A stretch of DNA of 15,266 nt. Origin: Bacteroidia bacterium (GTDB lineage: Bacteria; Bacteroidota; Bacteroidia; Cytophagales; Cyclobacteriaceae). The position numbers and the translations under genes were made by a program. The DNA lies in the NCBI GenBank assembly GCA_016650355.1, contig JAENVX010000264.1, positions 1 to 15,266 of the forward strand, in the 5' to 3' direction. Positions within the stretch are counted from its first letter, which is position 1; every line of letters begins with the position of its first letter. Below are positions 6,394 through 13,922 of the stretch, in pieces. The notes under the pieces are model-generated. The model was not told the DNA's origin. It saw only the letters and a list, made by a program, of their open reading frames with translations, and searched no databases.

Positions 6394-7113
6394 CTACTGC
6401 AGATGATTTTTGTCGATAAACTCTTTAAAAGATTTTCGGTAGGTATCACCGATTGACAAGGAAACAGCGCCTATCAATACCTCGTTTTTCTGAACCACAT
6501 TGATTGCATCCAACGCTACGATATAGGAGTTATGAATGCGAATGAATTTATCGGCAGGTAATTGTTCTTCTAACACCTTAAGTCTTTGTAACGTAACAAC
6601 CTTCTGTGTTTTAGTATGAATGGTTACATAGTCTTTCAAGCCTTCAACATAGAGAATTTCATTCAGTCTTATTTTAACCAACTTGGTACCGTCCTTCACA
6701 AAGACAAAAGGCGATGGTGTCGGTTCAGGTTGTGCCACCGCAACTTTAGATTCTGCACCGGACCGTTGGTTGATTTTATCAACTGCTTTCAAAAAACGCT
6801 CGAAGGTTATTGGTTTCAATAAGTAGTCAGTGACATCCAGATCGTATCCCTCAAGGGCGTAATCAGAATAGGCTGTTGTGAGAATAACATAAGGCTTCTT
6901 AGTCAGCACCTTTAATAAAGAAATGCCTGTTATTTCTGGCATTTGTATATCGAGGAAAAGTACATCAACCGAAAGAGTACCTAACGCTTCAAGAGCCTCC
7001 AAAGGATTTGAAAAGGCCTGAAGGAGATTAAGTGAAGGTACCTTCTTCACATATTCCATCATCAGGTTGCGAGCTAGTGGCTCATCTTCAATAATGACAC
7101 AATTCAGTTTCAA
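6394..7113 (-). CDS. LytTR-family DNA-binding response regulator
   Basis: 239 residues in two domains. The receiver domain (about 3-120) has the acidic pair Glu9/Asp10, the phosphoacceptor Asp55 (VLFLDIQMPE), Thr79/Thr80 and Lys100 in LLKPI. A linker rich in Pro, Glu and Ala leads to a LytTR DNA-binding domain (about 134-238) with VKDGTKLVKI, EILYVEGLKDYVTIHT, FIRIHNSYIV and IGDTYRKSF. Such regulators bind paired short direct repeats upstream of targets. The start is TTG at 7113-7111, supported by the family N-terminus (MKLNCVIIEDEP) and by its TTGA overlap with the kinase stop. The overlap implies translational coupling and a fixed kinase-regulator ratio. The nearby outer membrane gene is the obvious candidate target. 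Confidence 0.93.
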   Translation of the reverse strand: MKLNCVIIEDEPLARNLMMEYVKKVPSLNLLQAFSNPLEALEALGTLSVDVLFLDIQMPEITGISLLKVLTKKPYVILTTAYSDYALEGYDLDVTDYLLKPITFERFLKAVDKINQRSGAESKVAVAQPEPTPSPFVFVKDGTKLVKIRLNEILYVEGLKDYVTIHTKTQKVVTLQRLKVLEEQLPADKFIRIHNSYIVALDAINVVQKNEVLIGAVSLSIGDTYRKSFKEFIDKNHLQ

Positions 7114-8147
7114 CTTAATGTCAACGTCAATTGAACTAAATATACGTCCTTTTTATCTTCGCTGGTAAGTTTATATCGTCCCGGGTAACTTAATTCCAAT
7201 CTCCGCTCCACGTTCCGTAGGCCAATACCAGATTTTTCATGTACATCTGCCTTTTCTGGTTTGCTATTCTCCACAGTATAGACGCACTCATTACCAGCGA
7301 TATTAATACGCACATTTACCCAGGCTTTTGGGTTGCTATTATTGACCCCGTGTTTAAATGCGTTTTCTAAGAAAGTTATAAATATCAACGGTGCGATCCA
7401 TCTGTTATCAACCTCTCCTTCAATATCAAAGGTGATGGGTATTTGATTATTTAAACGCAAACGCTCCAGGCTTATATAATTTTGCATGTATTCAATCTCT
7501 TTGCCCAGCAATACTTTAGGATGATTGGAGTCATATATCATATACCGCATCATCTGCGAAAGCTTTGCTATTACCTCCGTTGTATTATCCGACTTGGTGT
7601 AGGCGAGATAGTATAGATTGTTTAGTGTATTAAATAAAAAATGAGGATTAATCTGAGCTTTTAAAAAATTGAGTTCCGCGGCCAGCTTTTCATGCTCAAT
7701 CTCTTTCTTGCGCGCTTCAAATTCAAACCAGTCCTCAGCGAATCGAAGCATCCCCACAAAAATCACAATGAATAGATTGCTGGTCACGACTTGCACAACA
7801 AATCGAGGACTATATAAATAGCCTTCCCTGTTTTCACTAACATTCAGAATATTGCGTTCCAGATAAATTCTAAGCGTAATGACGACTGCGAAAAATAACA
7901 GAAACAGAATTAGGTATTTCCACTTATCACTTTTGGCAAGCAGGCGTGGTAAAAAAGTAAAGTAGTTTATATAAGATAGAAATGCAGCGAAAAGTACTTG
8001 GGTTGATACGATGATTAATATTCTCCCCCAATCCATATCCCGACCGCGTTGATAGGAACTTACCTGGTATAGAAAAATAGATAGATACACGCACCAAAAA
8101 GAGGCGTGCAATAAAATAACCTTGGTGCGCTGGGATGTTAAACTCAT
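7110..8147 (-). CDS. LytS-type sensor histidine kinase (His_kinase/PF06580 family)
   Basis: 345 residues. Four membrane helices (about 10-28, 42-64, 77-97 and 114-134) form a sensor with almost no periplasmic loop. A cytoplasmic coiled segment (EFEARKKEIEHEKLAAELN) leads to the phosphoacceptor block KAQINPHFLFNTLNNLYYLA with His169. The ATPase part has the N-box ENAFKHGVNN (Asn262) and the glycine box SGIGLRN (306-312). This is the standard Bacteroidota LytS-like kinase that phosphorylates the LytTR regulator encoded next to it. With so little outside the membrane it probably senses a membrane or lipid-borne signal, or another membrane protein. Its stop overlaps the regulator start by four bases. 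It is divergent from the outer membrane protein gene at 8403. Confidence 0.93.
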   Translation of the reverse strand: MSLTSQRTKVILLHASFWCVYLSIFLYQVSSYQRGRDMDWGRILIIVSTQVLFAAFLSYINYFTFLPRLLAKSDKWKYLILFLLFFAVVITLRIYLERNILNVSENREGYLYSPRFVVQVVTSNLFIVIFVGMLRFAEDWFEFEARKKEIEHEKLAAELNFLKAQINPHFLFNTLNNLYYLAYTKSDNTTEVIAKLSQMMRYMIYDSNHPKVLLGKEIEYMQNYISLERLRLNNQIPITFDIEGEVDNRWIAPLIFITFLENAFKHGVNNSNPKAWVNVRINIAGNECVYTVENSKPEKADVHEKSGIGLRNVERRLELSYPGRYKLTSEDKKDVYLVQLTLTLS

Positions 8148-8157
8148 GGATGAATGG

Positions 8158-8165
8158 CAAAAGTA
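8158..8165 (-). promoter_or_regulatory. -7 promoter element of the kinase-regulator operon
   Basis: On the minus strand TACTTTTG is a perfect TAnnTTTG match, ten bases before the kinase ATG (8147). Transcription would begin within a few bases of the start codon, so the message is nearly leaderless. No clear -33 TTG is seen at the expected distance. Confidence 0.5.
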
Positions 8166-8245
8166 AAAGATGTCCGGTAATACCAGTTGTTTTTATTTTA
8201 GTTTACGACAAATCAGTCCATCTAATCGATAGGTCAGTCAGTTGA

Positions 8246-8368
8246 TGCGACTAATAATTGGATTGAATAATTGACCCGCCTGTCGAATAATTACTGCCAT
8301 GCATATAATAAGTTTAATTAGGGAGAACAATTGGATTTCCTTTGTAGTTAAAGTAGTGCGACTAATAA
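8246..8368. repeat. 12-bp direct repeat TGCGACTAATAA in the divergent intergenic region
   Basis: TGCGACTAATAA occurs at 8246-8257 and again at 8357-8368, same orientation, 111 bp apart. Both lie between the divergent kinase operon and the outer membrane protein gene. A perfect 12-mer pair in about 250 bp is unlikely by chance and is a candidate protein-binding site. GAATAATT also recurs near 8264 and 8285. Confidence 0.5.
8313..8344 (+). promoter_or_regulatory. Weak candidate promoter for the outer membrane protein gene
   Basis: TTTA (8313-8316) and TTCCTTTG (8337-8344) are each one mismatch from the -33 and -7 elements, 20 bp apart and 58 bp before the ATG at 8403. It is the best match in this gap but not strong. 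Confidence 0.3.
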
Positions 8369-8402
8369 ACTTATTCAAAAGAACATACATCACTTATTCA
8401 TC

Positions 8403-11273
8403 ATGAAAAACGTTTTCTTATCCCTTCTATTTTTAACATCTGCGTTTATTGCCGCAGGGCAAACAAGAAACGGTAAGGTCTCTGGCACGATCAAGGAGGC
8501 AGATAACAATGCCCCGGTTGAGTTTGCAACAATTGCATTGATCAATCCAAATACCAACAAGCCGGTTGATGGCACTATAGCTGACCCAAAAGGTAAGTTT
8601 ACAATTAAGGAAGTTGCAAATGGAAAGTATATAGCATCAATCTCATTCATAGGCTTTGAAACGATCAAGCGCGAAATCGAGATTACAGATAGGAATTGGG
8701 ATGTTGACTTAGGTACGATACTTCTTAGTTTGTCATCCGAATTGTTGGAGGCAGTAACTGTAGTTGGCCAGAAAGCCCTTATTGAAGAACGGGTAGACCG
8801 CATGGTTTATAATGCAGAAAATGACAACACAGCCAAAGGAGGCGATGCTGCAGATGTCTTAAGACGAGTTCCATTACTAACGGTTGACCTTGATGGCAAC
8901 GTGTCGATAAGAGGCAGTCAAAACATTAGGGTGTTAATAAACAATCGTCCTTCAACTATAACTGCGGGTAGTATTGCTGATGCGCTAAAACAAATTCCAG
9001 CAGATGAGATTAAGTCTGTTGAGGTGATTACCTCGCCTTCTTCTAAATATGATGCTGAAGGAACAACAGGTATTATTAACATTATTACAAAAAAGACTGT
9101 ACTGGAAGGTGCAACGTTAAATGTAAATGGCAGTGTTGGTAACCGAGGTACCAATCTCGGCATGCGTGGTGGCTATAAGAAAGGAAAACTTGGAGTTTCA
9201 TTAGGAGGCTTCGGTCGCTCTAGTTACAATTCATTAGGAAGTTTTGAAAGTACTCAAATTACGCAAAGCGGAACTACTATACAGGCGGCTGACACCCGAG
9301 GTAACTCACTGCACGGCCGCTATTCCCTGGGAATTGATTATGATCTTAACCCAAAAAACTATCTAACTTCTTCTATTCGGTTTGGCACCCGTGGATCAAA
9401 TGATTATCAGGATGATTTGACTACAGATACGTACCGAAATAATAATCTCTTCAGTCAAAGTATACGCAATGCTGTCTCTAACAACCAGTCTAACTCCATA
9501 GACATGAACCTCAATTTCACACACCTCTATGAAAAAAAAGACAGAGAACTGAGCATCCTTGGCTTATACAGTATTGATGATGGTGTCAATGATTTCGAAA
9601 ACGTAATCTATGACCCAACAAATTTTGAAGTTGAAAATCGATTTAAGAATAAGAATGATACCTACAACCAGGAAACAGCGATGCAAATCGATTATCAAAG
9701 CCCGATTGGGGACAATCAATTATTTGAAGTTGGCGGAAAACAAACAAGAAGAAAGGCACTTAGCGATTATGAATATTTTTCAGCACTAGGGTCAGATCCA
9801 TACGCGCCTGTTGTAAACGACCAACTTTCCAATGTTTTCAACTACTTACAAAATGTGAGTGCAGGCTACCTTTCCTATACACTGAATCTCAAAAAATACG
9901 CTTTCAAGGCTGGAGGCCGATACGAGTATACTACCATTAACGCTTTCTTTCAGGATGAACAGGATATAAACATCCCATCTTATGGCATTTTTGTTCCCTC
10001 AATTAATATGTCAAGAAAGCTTAAAAATAATAATACAATCAAGGCAGCATTTAACAGAAGAATTCAACGGCCTTCCATCCGCTACCTGAATCCAAATGTT
10101 CAAGCTTCAAATCCACTAAATGTAACAGTAGGAAATCCTTCACTTGATCCCGAATTTACAAATAACTATGAGCTAAGTTACAGTACATATGTTAAGGGGC
10201 TAAGTTTAAACTTCACAGGTTTTGCAAGAAATAGTAACAACGCTATTCAAAAAGTAAGTGATGTTGTGGGCGACACTGTCAGGAGCACCTATCACAATAT
10301 CGGAATAGAAAACTCGTATGGTACCAGCATTAACGCAAACCTTTCTATAGGTAAAAAACTAACCTTCAATGCCGGACCAGAAATCTATTATGCGACCCTT
10401 AGCAACAATGTAGCAGATGAAAATTTCAGCGCAAGCAATCAAGGTTGGGTAATTAGTGGCCGTTTTTTTGGCAGCTACAATATGAACAAAGATTGGAGCC
10501 TTCAATTATTCAGTTTTGTACGGGGGAGAAACGTGAACTTACAGGGCTACCAGGGTGGCTTTGGTGTTTATTCTCTTGGCCTTAATAAAAATCTTCCGAA
10601 CAAGCGTGGAAGTATTGGATTTGGAGCCGAGAACTTTTTCGGTAATTCGATAACTATAAAGAGTGAAACCATTACTCCTGTCGTAAATCAGCATAGCACA
10701 TCGGTAAGACAAAATCTGAATTTTAAATTTAACATCAACCTGCGCTTTGGAAAAATTGAAGGAGCTAGCAGAACCTCGTCAAGCTCACGAAGAAGCCGCA
10801 AATCTATTTCCAGTGATGATTTAAAACAGGGTGGAGAAGGTGGTGGCTTTGATGGCGGTGGCCAGGAGCAGCCACAAGTTGGTTTCACAGGAGGACAAGG
10901 TGGACAAAGAGTTGTACCTGCAACGGCTACTGGTCCAATCATTAAGTCTGATTCGACAGCTGTGGTTAATGCCGAGGGCACATGGATGTATTCAGTAGAA
11001 TCACCACAAGGAACTAATGGTGGCACGTTGAAAATCAACAAGGAAGGCGAGACATTTACAGGTACCATAATTAATAGTCGGATGCAAAGTGAAGTACCTG
11101 TTAAAAATATTCAAGTAAACGGGAATGAATTAAGTTTTAGCTACGAAATGAGTTTTGGTACTAATACCAATGAAGTCACTGTGAAAGGTGTAATCACTGG
11201 CGATGCATTTGCAGGCACAATGGTAATGGGGCAGCGCGGTGCGTTTCCTATGACAGCAAAGCGAGGCCAATAA
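8403..11273 (+). CDS. TonB-receptor-like outer membrane beta-barrel protein (OMP_b-brl_3 type) with extra C-terminal domain
   Basis: 956 residues. A signal peptide (MKNVFLSLLFLTSAFIAAGQ) is followed by a carboxypeptidase-regulatory-like beta-sandwich (about 24-105; EFATIALINPNTNKPVDGT, GKYIASISFIGFE). Next comes a plug-like domain (about 113-236; DVLRRVPLLTVDLDGNVSIRG, VEVITSPSSKYDAEGTTGIINI) and a large barrel to about residue 785, with the family block FNRRIQRPSIRYLNPN. This is the Bacteroidota receptor-like family that lacks a clear nutrient specificity. After the barrel comes a Ser/Arg patch and Gly/Gln-rich linker (787-852), then a separate beta-rich domain (about 853-953, GTWMYSVESPQGTNGGTLKI to AFPMTAKRG). 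Barrels usually end at their last strand, so this tail is unusual. It is divergent from the LytS/LytTR pair, which may control it, and ends at a strong terminator. Confidence 0.93.
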   Translation: MKNVFLSLLFLTSAFIAAGQTRNGKVSGTIKEADNNAPVEFATIALINPNTNKPVDGTIADPKGKFTIKEVANGKYIASISFIGFETIKREIEITDRNWDVDLGTILLSLSSELLEAVTVVGQKALIEERVDRMVYNAENDNTAKGGDAADVLRRVPLLTVDLDGNVSIRGSQNIRVLINNRPSTITAGSIADALKQIPADEIKSVEVITSPSSKYDAEGTTGIINIITKKTVLEGATLNVNGSVGNRGTNLGMRGGYKKGKLGVSLGGFGRSSYNSLGSFESTQITQSGTTIQAADTRGNSLHGRYSLGIDYDLNPKNYLTSSIRFGTRGSNDYQDDLTTDTYRNNNLFSQSIRNAVSNNQSNSIDMNLNFTHLYEKKDRELSILGLYSIDDGVNDFENVIYDPTNFEVENRFKNKNDTYNQETAMQIDYQSPIGDNQLFEVGGKQTRRKALSDYEYFSALGSDPYAPVVNDQLSNVFNYLQNVSAGYLSYTLNLKKYAFKAGGRYEYTTINAFFQDEQDINIPSYGIFVPSINMSRKLKNNNTIKAAFNRRIQRPSIRYLNPNVQASNPLNVTVGNPSLDPEFTNNYELSYSTYVKGLSLNFTGFARNSNNAIQKVSDVVGDTVRSTYHNIGIENSYGTSINANLSIGKKLTFNAGPEIYYATLSNNVADENFSASNQGWVISGRFFGSYNMNKDWSLQLFSFVRGRNVNLQGYQGGFGVYSLGLNKNLPNKRGSIGFGAENFFGNSITIKSETITPVVNQHSTSVRQNLNFKFNINLRFGKIEGASRTSSSSRRSRKSISSDDLKQGGEGGGFDGGGQEQPQVGFTGGQGGQRVVPATATGPIIKSDSTAVVNAEGTWMYSVESPQGTNGGTLKINKEGETFTGTIINSRMQSEVPVKNIQVNGNELSFSYEMSFGTNTNEVTVKGVITGDAFAGTMVMGQRGAFPMTAKRGQ

Positions 11274-11300
11274 GAATTGGGGTAAATAGTTGTTTAATTA

Positions 11301-11325
11301 AATGCCGGATCGAAAGACCGGCATT
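11301..11325 (+). terminator. Intrinsic terminator of the outer membrane protein gene
   Basis: AATGCCGG (11301-11308) pairs perfectly with CCGGCATT (11318-11325). Inside, TC and GA can close a GAAA tetraloop with one bulged A. It is followed by TTTTCTT and lies 27 bp after the stop codon. It may also stop transcription of the opposing DUF2490 gene. Confidence 0.85.
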
Positions 11326-11339
11326 TTCTTATTAGTTTA

Positions 11340-12029
11340 CTATTCCGCTTTTTTTCTAAAATCTAGGTTATAAAAAATAGCTGCCTGCAAATACGATTTT
11401 GTTGTTGTATTCACTGTTTGTGCAAGGTATCCTAACTGAAGATTAACCAATGGGTTGAACTGATATCCTACCGCTCCGTACAATCGGTTTCGGTCAAAAG
11501 GTTTGTTGTTTAAATGAATAAATATTTCATCATAAAAACTAACAAAAAATGTTTTGGCTTCAATCTTATTTTTACCAATAGGAATAGTAGCACGTACCAG
11601 GTAACGAATTCTATCGAGATATAAGCTCTGGTTTCCATTAAGCCAACGTTGCTCAATCCGATAGCGATGCTCAAAGGAAATTCTTCCCAAACTGTTTCGC
11701 ATTATAAACTGCTGCCACAATCGATTTTCATTAACCTGAACACCTGGCAATTGCTCTTTGTCATATGCATAATTCGTAATATTTGCATATCCGATACTTG
11801 CAAAAGCGGTACTGCTAATATGGTAGTTTACACCACCACGCAACAACAGTTGTTCTGTGTTTGGTGTGATTTCATAACTGCGGTATTGTGCTTCGGCATG
11901 AATACTCCAGTGTTCATTCAAACGCGTTTGATTAAAAAACATAAGCCAGTTTCCAGTTGTGCCTTTTGGAGATTGCGAAAAGCCAGCGAAGCTGATGACC
12001 GTTAATAAAACTAAATGGTAAATACGCAT
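11340..12029 (-). CDS. DUF2490 family outer membrane protein
   Basis: 229 residues from ATG 12029. Upstream in-frame ATGs would add up to 20 residues, but only this one starts directly with a signal peptide (MRIYHLVLLTVISFAGFSQ), and it has a promoter match just before it. The mature part is a series of alternating strands: GNWLMFFNQTRLNEHWSIHAEAQYRSYE, then FEHRYRIEQRWLNG, YLVRATIPIG and GAVGYQFNPLVNLQLGYL, ending LDFRKKAE. This is the DUF2490 pattern, a predicted small barrel of the outer membrane with no known function. It converges on the outer membrane protein gene and its stop lies just beyond the shared terminator. The ABC ATPase gene ends 63 bp upstream, so read-through from that operon is also possible. 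Confidence 0.87.
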   Translation of the reverse strand: MRIYHLVLLTVISFAGFSQSPKGTTGNWLMFFNQTRLNEHWSIHAEAQYRSYEITPNTEQLLLRGGVNYHISSTAFASIGYANITNYAYDKEQLPGVQVNENRLWQQFIMRNSLGRISFEHRYRIEQRWLNGNQSLYLDRIRYLVRATIPIGKNKIEAKTFFVSFYDEIFIHLNNKPFDRNRLYGAVGYQFNPLVNLQLGYLAQTVNTTTKSYLQAAIFYNLDFRKKAE

Positions 12030-12035
12030 TATAAC

Positions 12036-12067
12036 CAAAGATTTAATTTGCATTATTCGTTGGGCAA
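12036..12067 (-). promoter_or_regulatory. Promoter of the DUF2490 gene
   Basis: On the minus strand TTG (12067-12065) and AATCTTTG (12043-12036, one mismatch to TAnnTTTG) are separated by 21 bp, within the accepted range. The -7 box ends six bases before the ATG at 12029, giving a nearly leaderless message. It supports that start over the upstream ATGs. Confidence 0.5.
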
Positions 12068-12092
12068 TTTTTCCGGAGAACATACTCACAAA

Positions 12093-13058
12093 TTACGTTT
12101 TCGGCCTCAAAGAAAGATATACCATGTCCCCTATCTTAATATCACATTCATTTGCCTTTACAGGAATATTCAATCCAGAAATAGAGACTTCCATTTCATA
12201 GTGGTCACCAAAAAAACTCATTTGCGTAACGCTGCCCTCGGACGCATTCATTCTCTCCCTCACAATCATAAAATCTTCGGATCGTAGAAATTTCTCATTT
12301 CGAATTTCATCATTCGATAAACCAAAGGACTTGATTAATTGTGGGGTGACTTTAATATACTTTCCCAACAAGCCCGCTACATATTCATCAGCGGGTTCTC
12401 TATAAATTCTCTCCGGGGTTCCTTCTTGTATCAAACGCCCGTTTTTCATCACTAATATTTTGTCAGCCCATGGGATCGTATCTCCCGGATCATGTGAAAC
12501 CAATATACAGGTAATCTTTAACTTCTTGCTAATGTTATTAATAACTGATTTAAGTATGTTCTTGTGAACCATATCTAAATGTGAAAATGGTTCGTCAAGT
12601 AATAAAAGCTTAGGTGTTGTAATCAACAGTCGCGCCAATGCAATCCGTTGCCGCTCGCCACCCGAAAGGCGATCCGTTTTTCGCGAAAGCAAATGATCAA
12701 TCTGGCATAGTTTGTACAAATCGTGTGCTGTCTCTTCTGAGAGCTGATTTGCATAACCTAGGATTTGCTCTACGGTCAAAAACTTTTGCAGCTCAAAGTA
12801 CTGCGATAGATACGCAATGGAAGGATGTCCAGCAACTAATTTATCCGAAGGCCCAATCACCTTCTCTTTATCCAACAATACTTCACCAACGTCTTGTTGT
12901 ATCAATCCTGCAATAATCTTCAAGAGCGTGCTTTTGCCAGAACCCGTTTCACCAATTACAGCAATACGTTGAAGCCTGTCTTGCTTGAAGTTAATGTCGT
13001 GTAATACAAAGTCACCCTCGCCTTTCTTCCAAACACCCGAAACTTTCAATAAATTCAT
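12093..13058 (-). CDS. ABC transporter ATP-binding protein, PotA/FbpC-like with TOBE domain
   Basis: 321 residues from ATG 13058 (MNLLKVSGVWKKGEG). An ATG at 13112 would add 18 non-conserved residues overlapping the upstream gene and is not preferred. The nucleotide-binding domain has Walker A GETGSGKS (36-43), Q-loop Gln86, signature LSGGERQ (131-137), Walker B LLLLDEP (151-157) and switch His189. The EGTPERIYREP segment and the C-terminal region (about 260-320, SVTQMSFFGDHYEMEV... LSLRPKT) form a TOBE domain as in PotA, FbpC and MalK importers. No permease or binding protein is visible, so its transporter partner must lie elsewhere or be absent. It follows the PLD gene after 10 bp, so the two are probably one transcript. 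Confidence 0.9.
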   Translation of the reverse strand: MNLLKVSGVWKKGEGDFVLHDINFKQDRLQRIAVIGETGSGKSTLLKIIAGLIQQDVGEVLLDKEKVIGPSDKLVAGHPSIAYLSQYFELQKFLTVEQILGYANQLSEETAHDLYKLCQIDHLLSRKTDRLSGGERQRIALARLLITTPKLLLLDEPFSHLDMVHKNILKSVINNISKKLKITCILVSHDPGDTIPWADKILVMKNGRLIQEGTPERIYREPADEYVAGLLGKYIKVTPQLIKSFGLSNDEIRNEKFLRSEDFMIVRERMNASEGSVTQMSFFGDHYEMEVSISGLNIPVKANECDIKIGDMVYLSLRPKT

Positions 13059-13068
13059 GGAACTACAC

Positions 13069-13746
13069 TTATCTATGATCAACCATTTGCTTCCACAACT
13101 TTTCAAATTCACTTAAAAACGATTTTACTAAGCCACCATCGCTGGTCAGCAATATATTTTCATGATTGAATCGTGCTGCACTTTGTGTCCAGTTATAGCT
13201 TCCAGTGAGTAGTATTCTGTCATCAACCACCATAAACTTATGGTGCATATGGTTCGTGGTGTAATCCATTCTTACAGAAATTCCTTCTTTAGACAAGCGT
13301 TGTATATCAGATCCCATATCAAAGGATTTGTCATCATCTGTAATGATTCTTATGTCCAGTCCCTTCCTATGAGAATTTAGAATGGCATTTGTTATAGTAT
13401 CATCGCTGATCGTAAATAGACAAATTTTTAATTTGGCATTAGCGCTGTTGATCTGATTGATAATTGAACTGCGGCATGATTCGCCCGGGCTAAAAAATGC
13501 TTCTGAAGTACGATTGGAAGTGATGGTCAATGCACTGTTTACATTTTTTACCCATTCCAGAATAAAGTTATAATTCGTCTCGTTAATTTTTTCATTTGCT
13601 AACTCATAAATTTTACTTCGTAAAAAATTAAATTGCTCAGGGGACCAGGCCTGCTCAGCTACTAATTCCATTAAATCTCTTCTCTCTGCTTTTGACAAAA
13701 GTTTGTCTTCAATGCTCTGCTTAAGGTGGGCTATAATCTTCTCCAT
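13069..13746 (-). CDS. Phospholipase D-like protein with a single HKD motif (nuclease-like)
   Basis: 225 residues. The first ~75 are helical and unrecognised (LKQSIEDKLLSKAERRDLMELVAEQ). A PLD-like domain follows: EAFFSPGESCRSSIINQINSA, the core strands LKICLFTISDD and DIRIITDDD, then the HxKx4D motif (His168, Lys170, Asp175) and LLTGSYNWTQSAARFNHEN. One HKD motif per chain means it must dimerise to build the active site, as in the Nuc endonuclease and mitochondrial PLD6 groups. The Gly-Ser-x-Asn-Trp motif is typical of those. Cleavage of nucleic acid is more likely than of lipid, but this is inference. No signal peptide is present. The ABC ATPase gene begins 10 bp downstream. Confidence 0.88.
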   Translation of the reverse strand: MEKIIAHLKQSIEDKLLSKAERRDLMELVAEQAWSPEQFNFLRSKIYELANEKINETNYNFILEWVKNVNSALTITSNRTSEAFFSPGESCRSSIINQINSANAKLKICLFTISDDTITNAILNSHRKGLDIRIITDDDKSFDMGSDIQRLSKEGISVRMDYTTNHMHHKFMVVDDRILLTGSYNWTQSAARFNHENILLTSDGGLVKSFLSEFEKLWKQMVDHR

Positions 13747-13800
13747 TCGTATATTAGGCTATAACAACACTAGTAAATATACATCGCCCTTTGTTTTTCT

Positions 13801-13814
13801 TCGAAATTTTTCGA
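13801..13814. repeat. Short inverted repeat between the PLD and ABC-F genes
   Basis: TCGAAA and TTTCGA flank a two-base spacer in the divergent intergenic region. It could be an operator for either gene, but it is short and AT-rich. Confidence 0.25.
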
Positions 13815-13863
13815 TGATGAATAGGTAAAAACAATCCATGTCTCCACTAAAGAAAAATAATAA

Positions 13864-13871
13864 TATCTTTG
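13864..13871 (+). promoter_or_regulatory. -7 promoter element of the ABC-F gene
   Basis: TATCTTTG is a perfect match to TAnnTTTG, followed by GC as often seen in this phylum. No TTG lies at the -33 distance. Transcription would start around 13876-13880, at the left edge of the palindromic repeat, so the repeat would form a hairpin at the 5' end of the message. Confidence 0.55.
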
Positions 13872-13875
13872 CGCC

Positions 13876-13905
13876 CCTGCCTACCGGCAGGCACCGGCAG
13901 GCAGG
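13876..13905. repeat. Palindromic GC-rich element, copy 1 (ABC-F leader)
   Basis: A 30-bp imperfect palindrome. Outer arms CCTGCCT and AGGCAGG are each followed inward by CCGG, and GGCAGGCACCGG forms an internal partial duplication. It is far more GC-rich than its surroundings. It shares the CCTGCC/GGCAGG core with copy 2 and lies 17 bp before the ABC-F start codon. Confidence 0.75.
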
Positions 13906-13922
13906 CTTATTCTAAAAAAATC

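Noticed and set aside
12030..12089. Upstream ATGs for the DUF2490 gene.
   Set aside because: They would bury the signal peptide 20 residues inside the protein and lie upstream of the matched -7 element.
13069..13112. An upstream ATG (13112) for the ABC ATPase that overlaps the PLD gene.
   Set aside because: The extra 18 residues are not family-like. The ATG at 13058 begins right at the conserved strand and leaves a normal 10-bp gap.
13069..13746. The PLD-like protein as part of an antiphage defence system.
   Set aside because: PLD nucleases occur in some defence loci, but no helicase, methylase, restriction or sensor gene accompanies it here.
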